Below are positions 42,178-51,337 of a stretch of 64,000 bases of DNA, in pieces. The notes under the pieces are model-generated. The model did not search any database and was not told the DNA's origin. It saw only the letters and a list, made by a program, of their open reading frames with translations. The first letter of the stretch is position 1, and the number at the start of each line of letters is the position of its first letter. Source of the DNA: Mesorhizobium sp. B4-1-4 (GTDB lineage Bacteria > Pseudomonadota > Alphaproteobacteria > Rhizobiales > Rhizobiaceae); contig NZ_CP083950.1 of the NCBI RefSeq assembly GCF_006439395.2, forward strand, positions 5,321,001 through 5,385,000, written 5' to 3'. The position numbers and the translations under genes were made by a program.

Positions 42178-43269
42178 ATGACCGCAACGCCGTCCCGGCG
42201 TGACTACAGCCTGATCGGCCGCGACTCCAAGCTCGCCGTGGAAAACGGCTTGTCGGCGGCGGAATGGTATCACACCGATATTCCCCGCAAGCAGATGAAG
42301 GAGCTGATGCAGCGCGCCGACGCGCCCGCAATCCGCGACACAGCGATCTGGATTGCCGCGCTGGTCGTCAGCGGCGCCGGCGGCGCCTGGTTCTGGGGCA
42401 CCTGGTGGTGCGTGCCGTTCTTCTTCGTCTATGGCGTCCTCTACGGCTCATCCACCGATTCGCGCTGGCACGAATGCGGCCACGGCACGGCGTTCCGGAC
42501 GCAATGGATGAATGATGCGGTCTATCAGATCGCCTGCTTCATGATCATGCGCAATCCGGTGACCTGGCGCTGGAGCCACACGCGTCATCACACCGACACC
42601 ATCATCGTCGGCCGCGACCCGGAAATCTCGGTCATGCGGCCGCCGGACCTGGTGCGCGCCATTCTCGGCTTCGTTGGCGTGCTCGATGCCTGGCATGCGA
42701 TGAGCGACATGCTGCGCAACGCCGCCGGCAACATCAGCGCGGCCGAAAAGACTTTCATTCCGGAACAGGAGCAGAAGAAGGCGATCCGCATCGCCCGCAT
42801 CTGGACCGCGATCTATGCCGCGACCATCGCGCTGGCGCTGTATTTCGGGTCGTTCCTGCCTTTGATGCTGGTCGGCCTGCCGAGGCTCTATGGCGCCTGG
42901 CATCACGTGATGGTCGGCCTGCTGCAGCATGGCGGCCTTGCCGACAACGTCACGGACCACAGGCTGAACAGCCGCACCGTCTACATGAACCCGATCAGCC
43001 GCTTCATCTACTGGAACATGAACTATCATGTGGAGCATCACATGTTCCCGATGGTGCCTTACCATGCGTTGCCGAAGCTGCATGCGCTGATCAAGCACGA
43101 CCTGCCGGCGCCGACCCCGTCGATCCTGGCGGGCTATCGCGAGATGATCCCGGTCTTCCTGCGCCAGTTGCGCAATGAGGATTATTTCCTGAAGCGCGAA
43201 TTGCCGCCGACCGCAAGGCCGTACCGCGAGGAATTCCACAACGATGCCGTCGCCGTCGCGGCGGAGTGA
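42178..43269 (+). CDS. Fatty-acid-desaturase-type membrane oxygenase (MocD-like)
   Basis: 363 residues. Non-haem diiron membrane enzyme with the three His boxes: HECGHG near 100, HTRHHTD near 130 and HVEHHMFP near 285. Four helices flank them. In rhizopine users MocD with MocE and MocF demethylates 3-O-methyl-scyllo-inosamine; here the next two genes are exactly a Rieske ferredoxin and its reductase, so a MocD-like role is likely, substrate unproven. Alternative: alkane- or lipid-type hydroxylase. ATG 42178 follows AGGAGG. Confidence 0.83.
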   Translation: MTATPSRRDYSLIGRDSKLAVENGLSAAEWYHTDIPRKQMKELMQRADAPAIRDTAIWIAALVVSGAGGAWFWGTWWCVPFFFVYGVLYGSSTDSRWHECGHGTAFRTQWMNDAVYQIACFMIMRNPVTWRWSHTRHHTDTIIVGRDPEISVMRPPDLVRAILGFVGVLDAWHAMSDMLRNAAGNISAAEKTFIPEQEQKKAIRIARIWTAIYAATIALALYFGSFLPLMLVGLPRLYGAWHHVMVGLLQHGGLADNVTDHRLNSRTVYMNPISRFIYWNMNYHVEHHMFPMVPYHALPKLHALIKHDLPAPTPSILAGYREMIPVFLRQLRNEDYFLKRELPPTARPYREEFHNDAVAVAAE

Positions 43270-43300
43270 TGGTGCGATCGAAATTTGCCGGGAGGACTGA

Positions 43301-43615
43301 ATGAGCGACTGGGTCGAGGCCTGTGCTGCTGATGATATCGATGAAGAGGACGTGATGCGCTTCGATCATGGCGGGCGCACCTTCGCCATCTATCGCAGCC
43401 CGGACGACGAATATTTCGCCACCGACGGCCTCTGCACGCATGAGAAGGTGCATCTGGCCGACGGCCTGGTGATGGACGACATCATCGAATGTCCCAAGCA
43501 CAATGGCCGCTTCAACTACAAGACGGGTGCGGCCAGGGGCGCGCCGGTCTGCGTCAACCTCAGGACCTACCCGGTCAAGGTCGACGCCGGCAAAGTCCTC
43601 GTTCAGATCGGGTGA
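43301..43615 (+). CDS. mocE: MocE-family Rieske [2Fe-2S] ferredoxin
   Basis: 104 residues. Rieske ligands Cys45-Thr-His47 and Cys64-Pro-Lys-His67 (CTHEKVHLADG...ECPKHNGRF). It would carry electrons from the reductase to the oxygenase. Stop is five bases before the reductase start. Confidence 0.9.
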   Translation: MSDWVEACAADDIDEEDVMRFDHGGRTFAIYRSPDDEYFATDGLCTHEKVHLADGLVMDDIIECPKHNGRFNYKTGAARGAPVCVNLRTYPVKVDAGKVLVQIG

Positions 43616-43620
43616 CGGAC

Positions 43621-44850
43621 ATGGCGCGGGGAATGGTCATCATCGGTGCCGGCGAATGCGGCGGGCGGGCCGCCCTTGGATTGCGCGATCTCGGTTATCA
43701 CGGGCCGGTGACGCTGGTCGGCGACGAACCGCATCTGCCCTACGAGCGTCCGCCTCTGTCCAAGGATGCGATGGCCAGCGACGCGCCTGCCGTCAAGGCG
43801 ATCGCCAGCGATGGGATACTGGCCGAAAAGTCGATCCGGCATATCCATTCCGTCCAGGCGGTGGCGACCGATCGCGCGGCGCATACGGTGCGTCTGTCGG
43901 ACGGTTCGGTCCTGCCTTACGACAAGCTGCTGCTGGCTACCGGCTCGACCCCGCGCAAACTGCCGATGCCCGGTCTCGGCGCGCGCTGCGTCTATCTCAG
44001 GACCTTCGCCGACGCGCTGGCCATTCGCGCCCATTTCAGTGCCGGCAACCGCATCGCCATCGTCGGCGGTGGCTTCATCGGCCTTGAACTCGCCGCCGCC
44101 GCCCGCAAGCTCGGCGCCACGGTCACTGTCATCGAGGCACAGCCACGCATTCTGATGCGCGGCGTGCCGACCGAGATTGCCGAAATCGTCCACCAGGCGC
44201 ACATCGCCGAGGACGTCAACATCCTGTGCGGTGACGGCATTGCGGCCATCGCCGATGACGGCAAGGAAGTGCGCGTGTCGCTTGCGGGCGGACGGGAAAT
44301 CGCAGCCGATCTCGCCATTATCGGCATCGGCGCCGTCCCGGTGACCGGGCTCGCGGCCGAAGCGGACCTGGCCATAGACAACGGCATTGCCGTCGACGCT
44401 GAATTGCGCACGAGCGACCCCGACATCTTCGCCGCCGGCGACTGCTGTTCATTCCCGCTCGCCGTCTATGGCGGTCGGCGCGTGCGGTTGGAAGCCTGGC
44501 GCAATGCACAGGAACAGGGCGCGCTGGCGGCTAAAAACATGCTGGGTGCCGGCGAGGCGCATGCGGCGGTGCCGTGGTTCTGGTCGGATCAGTATGGCCT
44601 GTCCCTGCAGATCGCCGGTCTGGCGGACGAAGGCCGTTCTGTCGTCCGCCGCGATCTCGGCGACGGCGCCTTCATCCTCTTCCATTTGGCGCAGGACGGC
44701 AGGCTGGTGGCGGCCAGCGGCATCGGCCCCGGCAATGCGGTCGCCCGCGACATCAGGCTGGCCGAAATGCTGATCGGCAAGCAGGCCAAGCCCGCGCCGG
44801 AGGCATTGGGATCGCAGGCCGTCAAGCTGAAGTCGTTGCTGGCGGCGTAG
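43621..44850 (+). CDS. mocF: FAD-dependent ferredoxin reductase (MocF-like)
   Basis: 409 residues. Two nucleotide-binding domains: VIIGAGECGGRAALGLRDLG at the start for FAD and IAIVGGGFIGLELAAAARKLG near 150 for NAD(P)H, with PYERPPLSKD and the FAD motif TSDPDIFAAGDC near 270. Reduces the Rieske ferredoxin encoded upstream. ATG 43621 follows GGGTGA. Confidence 0.9.
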   Translation: MARGMVIIGAGECGGRAALGLRDLGYHGPVTLVGDEPHLPYERPPLSKDAMASDAPAVKAIASDGILAEKSIRHIHSVQAVATDRAAHTVRLSDGSVLPYDKLLLATGSTPRKLPMPGLGARCVYLRTFADALAIRAHFSAGNRIAIVGGGFIGLELAAAARKLGATVTVIEAQPRILMRGVPTEIAEIVHQAHIAEDVNILCGDGIAAIADDGKEVRVSLAGGREIAADLAIIGIGAVPVTGLAAEADLAIDNGIAVDAELRTSDPDIFAAGDCCSFPLAVYGGRRVRLEAWRNAQEQGALAAKNMLGAGEAHAAVPWFWSDQYGLSLQIAGLADEGRSVVRRDLGDGAFILFHLAQDGRLVAASGIGPGNAVARDIRLAEMLIGKQAKPAPEALGSQAVKLKSLLAA

Positions 44851-44872
44851 GGGCGCAGGGCTAATTGTGGAA

Positions 44873-45057
44873 GTCGGCGCCGCCCCTCATTGCCCTGCCG
44901 GGCATTTCTGCCCGAATAGTGACGGGGAGAAAGTAGCTGGCCGCAACCTCTCGGCGCCTCTTGCAACGCTGATGATTGGCGAAACCGGCAATGACAGTGC
45001 CCTTCTCCCCGTCACTATACGGGGAGAAGATGCCGGCAGGCAGATGAGGGGCGGCGT
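44873..45057. repeat. Intergenic repeat family B, copy 3
   Basis: About 185 bases, beginning GTCGGCGCCGCCCCTCATT and ending AGATGAGGGGCGGCG. Within it CTTCTCCCCGTCACTATACG and its partner GGGGAGAAG make an inner hairpin. It lies between the convergent mocF-like and DUF1402 genes and may end both transcripts. Confidence 0.8.
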
Positions 45058-45113
45058 AAACGCTGGAAGCCGCGCGACACCGATCCCCCCGCAGCACTGA
45101 ACTTCACTGGACT

Positions 45114-46073
45114 CTAAAACAGCGCCTTCAGCTCGTCCAATTTGTCGTTGACCAGCCAGCCATAATAATTCTCTTCCGGCAGCTTTTCCGGCTCGCCCGC
45201 GGCGCGGCGCTTGTCGTTTTCCGCCTTCAGCGCATAGGCGCGCTGCTCCGGATTGCCGACATTGTAGAGCGTGGCGGTCAGCCCCGGATTGCCCGAAATG
45301 TCGAAGCCGGCAATGCTCTTGTAGGCATCGATCGATTTCTTGATCGTCGCGGCGACATAAGGCAGCGTCAGGTCCGGATCCATGATGGTCTTGTAGACCG
45401 AGTTGGGATCGCCGACGTCGAGCTTCGGCAGGCCCGACACCTTGTGCACGAGATCGCTCATCTGCAAGGCGGTCAGCGGATTGAGTTGGCCGAGGCCGAA
45501 GGTCTGGCCAGCATAGTAGGGCTGGAAGAAAGTGGCGCCGAAGCGGTTGTCGGGGAAATCCTCGCCGCCGACGGTCTTGCCGCGAAACGAATGGTTCCAG
45601 ACCTGTTCACGGCATTCCCACAGATCGTAGCTGTCCGAGATTGCACCGCATTTTTTGAATTCCGGCCGCTGTACGAAATCGCTGACATCCTCGCCGTCAT
45701 AAGCGAAGGACAGTTTGCTGGAGAGATAGGAGATCGCCTTGACGTAGTAGGTCTGCAGCCGGTCGTAGGCGTCGACATTATAGGTGTGCTCGCCGACGAT
45801 GGCGCCGACAATATGCATAGGATCGATGCCATAGGCGCTTGCTGCCTTCTTGATCTTGCCGCGCAGATCGGCGTCGTTCTGCAGCAGCGCATAGACCTTG
45901 CGATACTTCGCCTGGAAGGTGGTGTTGGTCGCTTGCGTGCGCCGGCTGGAGGCGCCGGGAATATCGGGCTGCTCGGCATTTCGGTTTCCCGGCGGCACCA
46001 GCGTCGCCGCGTCGGCGGCGAAAAGCGTCGCCGCCAGCGTCAAGCCGAGAATGAACAGGACCAATTTTTTCAT
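45114..46073 (-). CDS. DUF1402 family exported protein, lysozyme-fold candidate
   Basis: 319 residues. Signal peptide MKKLVLFILGLTLAATLFAADA. The mature part has GIDPMHIVGAIVGEHTYNV near 85-103 and GLGQLNPLTALQMSDLV near 200, which resemble the catalytic-Glu helix and the G-x-x-Q-x-x-P-x-T-A motif of SLT transglycosylases. Cleavage of peptidoglycan is therefore a reasonable, unproven guess. ATG 46073 with a weak AGG site; the upstream frame is an extension without a site. The gene is downstream of hslU. Confidence 0.75.
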   Translation of the reverse strand: MKKLVLFILGLTLAATLFAADAATLVPPGNRNAEQPDIPGASSRRTQATNTTFQAKYRKVYALLQNDADLRGKIKKAASAYGIDPMHIVGAIVGEHTYNVDAYDRLQTYYVKAISYLSSKLSFAYDGEDVSDFVQRPEFKKCGAISDSYDLWECREQVWNHSFRGKTVGGEDFPDNRFGATFFQPYYAGQTFGLGQLNPLTALQMSDLVHKVSGLPKLDVGDPNSVYKTIMDPDLTLPYVAATIKKSIDAYKSIAGFDISGNPGLTATLYNVGNPEQRAYALKAENDKRRAAGEPEKLPEENYYGWLVNDKLDELKALF

Positions 46074-46306
46074 GCGCCGCCGCCTACAGGTATTGCCGCG
46101 CAAACTAGGGTATCGCTCTTGGTCGAGTCGAGAGCGCCCCTTCGGTCGGCGAGACGAAAGGTGGCCAGATGGTACCATCTGGCCACACATTGATTCTTGC
46201 CGGAAACGGTGCCGAAGCATCGGTCAAAGTTGTTGGAGCGCCCTTTGCGCGTCCAGAGGACGCGCAGCGCTCCAATCCCGGCGCCGGAACATTCCGGCGC
46301 TGGCGT
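46074..46306. other. Intergenic region, DUF1402 gene to hslU
   Basis: About 230 bases with no gene. It has two short repeated parts with CGACCGA- and GGTGGCCAGATGGTACC-type symmetry (46157-46178) that could form a hairpin. Nothing else seen. Confidence 0.4.
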
Positions 46307-47617
46307 TTAAAGGATGAATCGCGACAAATCTGTGTTTCGCGACAGGTCGCCCACATGCTTCTCGACGTAGGCGGCATCGATGGTGACGGCCGTGCCGTGG
46401 CGGTCCGGCGCGTCGTAGGAAATGTCGTCCAGCACCCGCTCCATCACCGTCTGCAGCCGCCTAGCACCGATATTCTCGATGCTGGCGTTGAGGTCGACAG
46501 CCACACCGGCAAGCGAATCGATGGCGTCGTCGGTGAAGGTCAGGTCGACACCCTCGGTCTTCATCAACGCGATATACTGCTTGATCAGGCTGGCCTCGGT
46601 CTCGGTCAGGATACGGACGAAATCCTCCTTCTCCAGCGCGCGCAATTCGACGCGGATCGGCAGGCGGCCCTGCAGTTCCGGCAAAAGGTCGGACGGCTTC
46701 GAGACGTGGAACGCACCCGATGCGATGAACAGGATATGATCGGTCTTCACCGGTCCATACTTGGTCGCCACCGTCGTGCCTTCGACCAGCGGCAGCAGAT
46801 CACGTTGCACGCCTTCGCGGGAAGGGCCACCGGAAATGTCGGATCTAGCCGCGATCTTGTCGATCTCGTCGAGGAAGACGATGCCATCGTTTTCCGTCGC
46901 ATCGAGCGCCCGGCGCACCACCTCGTCCTGGTCGAGCAGCTTGTCGGACTCGTCACTGACCAGCAGGTCGTAGGATTCCTTAACCATCGTCTTGCGCAGC
47001 TTGGTCTTCTTGCCGCCCATCGCCTTCGACAGCATGTCGTTGATGTTGAGCACGCCGATATTGGCGCCCGGCATGCCGGGGATCTCGAAGCCGGGCATGC
47101 CGCCATTGCCGGTGTCCGCCACTTCGATCTCGATTTCCTTGTCGTCGAGCTCGCCTTCGCGCAGCTTCTTGCGGAAGGAGTCACGCGTCGCCGGGCTCGC
47201 TGTCTTGCCGACCAGCGCCTCCAGCACGCGTTCCTCGGCGTTGATGTGGGCACGCGCCTTGACGTCCTCGCGCATCTTCTCGCGCACCAGGCCGATGGCG
47301 ATCTCGACAAGGTCGCGCACGATCTGCTCGACATCCCGGCCGACATAGCCGACCTCGGTGAACTTGGTCGCCTCGACCTTGACGAAGGGCGCCCCGGCCA
47401 ACCGCGCCAGGCGGCGCGAGATTTCGGTCTTGCCGACGCCGGTCGGCCCGATCATCAGAATGTTCTTGGGCATCACCTCTTCGCGCATCTGCCCTTCCAA
47501 CTGCTGGCGGCGCCAGCGGTTGCGGAGCGCAATGGCCACGGCGCGCTTGGCGTCCTTCTGGCCGATGATGAAGCGGTCGAGTTCCGAAACGATTTCGCGG
47601 GGAGAAAATGTGCTCAT
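46307..47617 (-). CDS. hslU: ATP-dependent protease ATPase subunit HslU
   Basis: 436 residues. AAA+ unfoldase that feeds substrates to HslV. Walker A GPTGVGKT at about 56-63, GYVGRDVE pore loop near 91, Walker B FLDEIDKIA, sensor GRLPIRVEL, and C-terminal SRFIL that inserts into HslV. Insertion (I) domain between about 110 and 240. The partner gene hslV is upstream with two genes in between. Confidence 0.97.
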   Translation of the reverse strand: MSTFSPREIVSELDRFIIGQKDAKRAVAIALRNRWRRQQLEGQMREEVMPKNILMIGPTGVGKTEISRRLARLAGAPFVKVEATKFTEVGYVGRDVEQIVRDLVEIAIGLVREKMREDVKARAHINAEERVLEALVGKTASPATRDSFRKKLREGELDDKEIEIEVADTGNGGMPGFEIPGMPGANIGVLNINDMLSKAMGGKKTKLRKTMVKESYDLLVSDESDKLLDQDEVVRRALDATENDGIVFLDEIDKIAARSDISGGPSREGVQRDLLPLVEGTTVATKYGPVKTDHILFIASGAFHVSKPSDLLPELQGRLPIRVELRALEKEDFVRILTETEASLIKQYIALMKTEGVDLTFTDDAIDSLAGVAVDLNASIENIGARRLQTVMERVLDDISYDAPDRHGTAVTIDAAYVEKHVGDLSRNTDLSRFIL

Positions 47618-47621
47618 GTCA

Positions 47622-48221
47622 CTAAATTCCACTTTGCCACTGCTTGATGGCCTCGAACGGATGCAGCAGCATGATCACGTTGAGTGTCAGGTTGTCGCGG
47701 ATGAGGTAGCCGGTACTTAATTCAAAGAGGATGGCGAGGCTGACGATCACCCATATAGGTAGCCTTCGCGCCATGACAAATCCCAGCACCATGGCCAGTG
47801 TGTCGGACACCGAATTGATGATGCTGTCGCCGTAATAGTCGAGCGATATGGTGCCGGCGCGGTAGCGCTCGATGATGAAAGGGCTGTTCTCCAGCAACTC
47901 CCAGCCGCCTTCGATCAGGACGGCGAATGCCAGCCGCAAGCCGATCGGCGAGCCCGGGAACAGGAGCCGTGCCAGCGCGTAGAACAGGAAGCCGTGGATG
48001 ATATGCGAGAAGGTGTACCAGTCCGAAATATGCTGGGAATTCTCGGAACTGTTCACCACGCCATGCCACAGTTTCACATAGCCGCAGGTGCAGATCTGCG
48101 GATGGCCCATCAGGTAGAGCGTGACGGCCTGGACGGCAATCAGGCCGGCGACGATCAGCAGGCCCATCCGCCAGCTGTTTTCATAGGCCGAAAGACTCTT
48201 GTCCTCGTCGGAAATGATCAT
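47622..48221 (-). CDS. DUF2585 (UPF0314) membrane protein
   Basis: 199 residues, about six helices. Motifs GHPQICTCGYVKLWHGVVNS-type and DWYTFSHIIHGFLFYALAR and the ENSPFIIERYR stretch near 112 mark the family; the conserved SDWYTFSH with HxxH could bind metal. Function unknown. It sits between hslU and the acetyltransferase, five bases before hslU, as in other rhizobia. Confidence 0.88.
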   Translation of the reverse strand: MIISDEDKSLSAYENSWRMGLLIVAGLIAVQAVTLYLMGHPQICTCGYVKLWHGVVNSSENSQHISDWYTFSHIIHGFLFYALARLLFPGSPIGLRLAFAVLIEGGWELLENSPFIIERYRAGTISLDYYGDSIINSVSDTLAMVLGFVMARRLPIWVIVSLAILFELSTGYLIRDNLTLNVIMLLHPFEAIKQWQSGI

Positions 48222-48224
48222 GCC

Positions 48225-48734
48225 CTACTGCCCCTCTTCAGCGTCGATCGCCATCAGCACGACGTCGCCATATTCGGATCGCCTGCGGTCGATAGGCCTG
48301 AATCCGGCCTTTTCATAGGCGCGGATGGCCCGGATATTGGCCGGATCGGGGTCGATGATGACGCGCGGCACGCCTTCCTCGAACAACGCCTCGATGAACT
48401 GACGCACGATGGCCGAGCCGTGGCCGATGCCGACCAGTTCCGGCGGGCCGATCGAAAGGTCGATGCCCAGCGTGCCGAACGGCTGGTCGGCATAGGGATG
48501 GTCGTCTTCCATATGCGGATCGTAGCTCTGCAGATAGGCGATCGGCTTGTCGTCGAGCTCGACGATCAGCGGTTCGACGGAAATCGAATCGATATGATCG
48601 CGGATCTCGGCGAGTTCGGTCTCCGGATCGTCCCACCACTCCGCGACATGCGGTTCGGCCAGCCAGCCGGCGATCATCGGCAGGTCCTTCTTGGTCACCG
48701 GCCGAAAATCATAGCCATGGTCTTGTTTGATCAT
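48225..48734 (-). CDS. GNAT acetyltransferase (AAC(6')-like)
   Basis: 169 residues. N-terminal FRPVTKKDLPMIAGWLAEPHV and central IDLSIGPPELVGIGHGSAIV, an acetyl-CoA-binding loop of the GNAT fold, followed by IIDPDPANIRAIRAYEKAGF. The pattern resembles aminoglycoside 6'-acetyltransferases and other small-molecule acetylases. Substrate unknown. Stop is 3 bases before the DUF2585 start. Confidence 0.88.
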   Translation of the reverse strand: MIKQDHGYDFRPVTKKDLPMIAGWLAEPHVAEWWDDPETELAEIRDHIDSISVEPLIVELDDKPIAYLQSYDPHMEDDHPYADQPFGTLGIDLSIGPPELVGIGHGSAIVRQFIEALFEEGVPRVIIDPDPANIRAIRAYEKAGFRPIDRRRSEYGDVVLMAIDAEEGQ

Positions 48735-48806
48735 GATCTTGTCCGAAAACCGGTTGCCACTTTTCGCTTACGTGGTCCTGCGGTTCGGGGATCATGGCCC
48801 GCCTTC

Positions 48807-49358
48807 TTAGGCGGCGTCGAGCGTTTCGACAACGAAATTGTTGTTGGTGTAGACGCAGATGTCGGAGGCGATCTGCATCGCCTTGCGGGCGATCTCCTCG
48901 GGGTCCTTGTCGGTGTCCATCAGGGCGCGTGCAGCCGCCAACGCGTAGTTGCCGCCCGAACCGATTGCCATGACGCCAAATTCGGGCTCCAGCACGTCGC
49001 CCGTGCCGGTCAGCGCCAGCGAGACCGACTTGTCGGCCACCAGCATCATCGCCTCCAGCCGGCGCAGATAGCGGTCGGTGCGCCAGTCCTTGGCGAGCTC
49101 GACGCAGGCGCGCGTCAGCTGGTCGGGATATTGTTCAAGTTTGGCTTCCAGCCGTTCCAGAAGCGTGAAGGCATCGGCCGTGGCGCCTGCGAAACCGGCA
49201 ATCACATTGCCGCCCTTGCCAATGCGGCGCACCTTGCGGGCATTGCCCTTCATGATGGTCTGGCCGAGGCTGACCTGGCCGTCGCCGGCGATCACCACCT
49301 TGTTGCCCTTGCGCACCGTCACGATGGTCGTGGCGTGCATGGTCAGATTATCAGACAT
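48807..49358 (-). CDS. hslV: ATP-dependent protease proteolytic subunit HslV
   Basis: 183 residues. The mature catalytic Thr is Thr10 in HATTIVTVRKG, after a 9-residue propeptide, as is typical for rhizobial HslV. GDGQVSLGQTIMKGNARKVRR and GSGGNYALAAARAL are family motifs. It is first of the hslV-GNAT-DUF2585-hslU cluster. Start at ATG 49358 (MSDNLTM); earlier in-frame codons are in the intergenic region shared with hisB. Confidence 0.96.
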   Translation of the reverse strand: MSDNLTMHATTIVTVRKGNKVVIAGDGQVSLGQTIMKGNARKVRRIGKGGNVIAGFAGATADAFTLLERLEAKLEQYPDQLTRACVELAKDWRTDRYLRRLEAMMLVADKSVSLALTGTGDVLEPEFGVMAIGSGGNYALAAARALMDTDKDPEEIARKAMQIASDICVYTNNNFVVETLDAA

Positions 49359-49601
49359 GTCCTGGCTCCGATTCGCGCGATCCCAAAAAGGCGATTGGCG
49401 CGGTACGAGTAACTTTGATCGGCCATATGTATGCATAGGGCGAACGATTGCAAATCGCCTCTCCGGCAGGGCCGATACCTCTACGCAAGGCAACTGGCAA
49501 TCGCCGGATCATGCTGGTAGAAGGCTTTCGTTTTCAAGCCCGCGAGCGCTTGAGGCCCGTGAACCGGTCACGATGTGCACCGCTGGGACAAGGATAGAGT
49601 G

Positions 49602-50201
49602 ATGGCACCCCGATCCGCCGAAGCAAGCCGCAAGACCAGGGAAACCGACATCTCCGTGTCGGTCCATGTCGACGGTTCGGGCAAGGCGGACATTGCGACG
49701 GGCGTCGGCTTCTTCGACCACATGCTGGACCAGCTCTCGCGCCATTCCCTGATCGACATGACTGTCAGGACGAAGGGCGACCTGCACATCGACGATCACC
49801 ACACGGTCGAGGATACCGGCATCGCGCTCGGCCAGGCCTTGACCAAGGCGCTGGGCGAGCGGCGCGGCATCATGCGCTATGCCTCGATCGACCTTGCCAT
49901 GGACGAAACGCTGACGCGCGCGGCGATCGACGTGTCCGGCCGTCCGTTCCTGGTCTGGAATGTGTCGTTCTCGTCGCCGAAGATCGGCACCTTCGACACC
50001 GAACTGGTGCGGGAATTCTTCCAGGCGCTGGCGCAGAATGCAGGCGTCACGCTGCATGTCACCAATCATTATGGCGCCAACAACCACCATATCGCCGAGA
50101 CCTGTTTCAAGGCGGTGGCGCGTGCGTTGCGCGCGGCACTGGAGCGCGACCCGCGCCAGCCGGACGCGGTTCCCTCCACCAAGGGATCTTTGAAGGGATA
50201 G
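49602..50201 (+). CDS. hisB: Imidazoleglycerol-phosphate dehydratase HisB
   Basis: 199 residues. Step six of histidine synthesis. The metal-binding motif GFFDHMLDQLSRH near 38 and DLHIDDHHTVED near 65 are in the first half, NHYGANNHHIAE in the second half, as in the doubled fold of HisB. Monofunctional (no phosphatase domain). ATG 49602 with AGGAT upstream. First of the his cluster, divergent from hslV. Confidence 0.97.
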   Translation: MAPRSAEASRKTRETDISVSVHVDGSGKADIATGVGFFDHMLDQLSRHSLIDMTVRTKGDLHIDDHHTVEDTGIALGQALTKALGERRGIMRYASIDLAMDETLTRAAIDVSGRPFLVWNVSFSSPKIGTFDTELVREFFQALAQNAGVTLHVTNHYGANNHHIAETCFKAVARALRAALERDPRQPDAVPSTKGSLKG

Positions 50202-50205
50202 CCTC

Positions 50206-50682
50206 ATGGCCACCTATGTCGTGATGGAACCGCCCAGCCGCGGCGAAAAGGTCGACACAACGGCCTTCATCCGCGATGGCTTCACCTGGCTCGGTCTCCT
50301 GGTGCCACCGCTGTGGTTTGCCTGGAACCGGCTGTGGATCGAAGCGACGCTCACTTTCGTCGTCATGGCTGTGCTTTCGATGCTTGGCCAAGGACTTGGC
50401 CTTGGATGGGCCGGCTCGCTGCTGTCGCTGCTCGTCTCGCTCTATGTCGGCCTGGAGGGGCAGGAACTGCGCATTGCGGCACTCCGCCGGCGCGGCTGGC
50501 ACGAATGGGGCGTCGTTGAGGCCGGCTGGTTGGACGACGCCGACACGCGTTATGCGCTGGAGGTCGAGAAGCATCCGGAGGAAGCACCACCAGCACCGCG
50601 AATGATTCCGGATGCCGCCCTGGCGCGCCCGGCGCAGCCCGGGATGGCACTGGGGCTGACCCATATTCCGGGACGGCGCTGA
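50206..50682 (+). CDS. DUF2628 family membrane protein
   Basis: 158 residues. Two or three helices around PPLWFAWNRLWIEATLTF and MLGQGLGLGWAGSLLSLLVSL, then a soluble tail with ELRIAALRRRGWHE. DUF2628 proteins often lie next to hisB/hisH in rhizobia. Function unknown. It is separated from hisB by 4 bases and from hisH by 1. Confidence 0.82.
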   Translation: MATYVVMEPPSRGEKVDTTAFIRDGFTWLGLLVPPLWFAWNRLWIEATLTFVVMAVLSMLGQGLGLGWAGSLLSLLVSLYVGLEGQELRIAALRRRGWHEWGVVEAGWLDDADTRYALEVEKHPEEAPPAPRMIPDAALARPAQPGMALGLTHIPGRR

Positions 50683-50683
50683 C

Positions 50684-51334
50684 ATGCGCGTTGCGATCAT
50701 CGATTATGGTTCGGGCAATCTGCGCTCGGCCACCAAGGCCTTCGAGCGTGCCGCGCGTGAAGCTGGCATTGCGACTGAGATCGGCCTGACGGCCGATGCC
50801 GAACGGGTGCGCAGCGCCGACCGCATCGTCCTGCCCGGCGTCGGCGCCTATGCCGACTGCGCGGCTGGCTTGCGTGCTGTCCCCGGCATGTGGGAAGCGG
50901 TGGAAGAGGTGGCGATTGCCAAGGGGCGGCCGTTCCTTGGCATCTGCGTCGGCATGCAATTGATGTCGGAGCGCGGCCTGGAAAAGACCGTGACGAACGG
51001 CTTTGGCTGGATATCGGGCGATGTCAAGGAAATCACGCCGGCCGATCCGGCGCTGAAGATCCCGCAGATCGGCTGGAACACGATCGAACTCACGCGCCAG
51101 CATCCGCTGTTTGCCGGCATTCCAACAGGGCCGCACGGGCTGCATGCCTATTTCGTCCATTCCTATCATCTCGATGCACAAAAGCCGGACGAAGTGCTGG
51201 CTGTGGCCGACTATGGTGGCCCGGTGACAGCGACAGTCGCCCGCGACAATCTCGTCGGCACGCAGTTCCATCCTGAAAAGAGCCAGGCGCTCGGCCTGGC
51301 GCTGATCGCCAATTTCCTGCGCTGGAGGCCCTAG
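50684..51334 (+). CDS. hisH: Imidazole glycerol phosphate synthase glutamine amidotransferase subunit HisH
   Basis: 216 residues. Class I glutaminase: IDYGSGNL at the N-terminus, nucleophile Cys in LGICVGMQ near 87, His and Glu in QFHPEKS near the C-terminus. It passes ammonia to HisF. Confidence 0.96.
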   Translation: MRVAIIDYGSGNLRSATKAFERAAREAGIATEIGLTADAERVRSADRIVLPGVGAYADCAAGLRAVPGMWEAVEEVAIAKGRPFLGICVGMQLMSERGLEKTVTNGFGWISGDVKEITPADPALKIPQIGWNTIELTRQHPLFAGIPTGPHGLHAYFVHSYHLDAQKPDEVLAVADYGGPVTATVARDNLVGTQFHPEKSQALGLALIANFLRWRP

Positions 51335-51337
51335 ACC

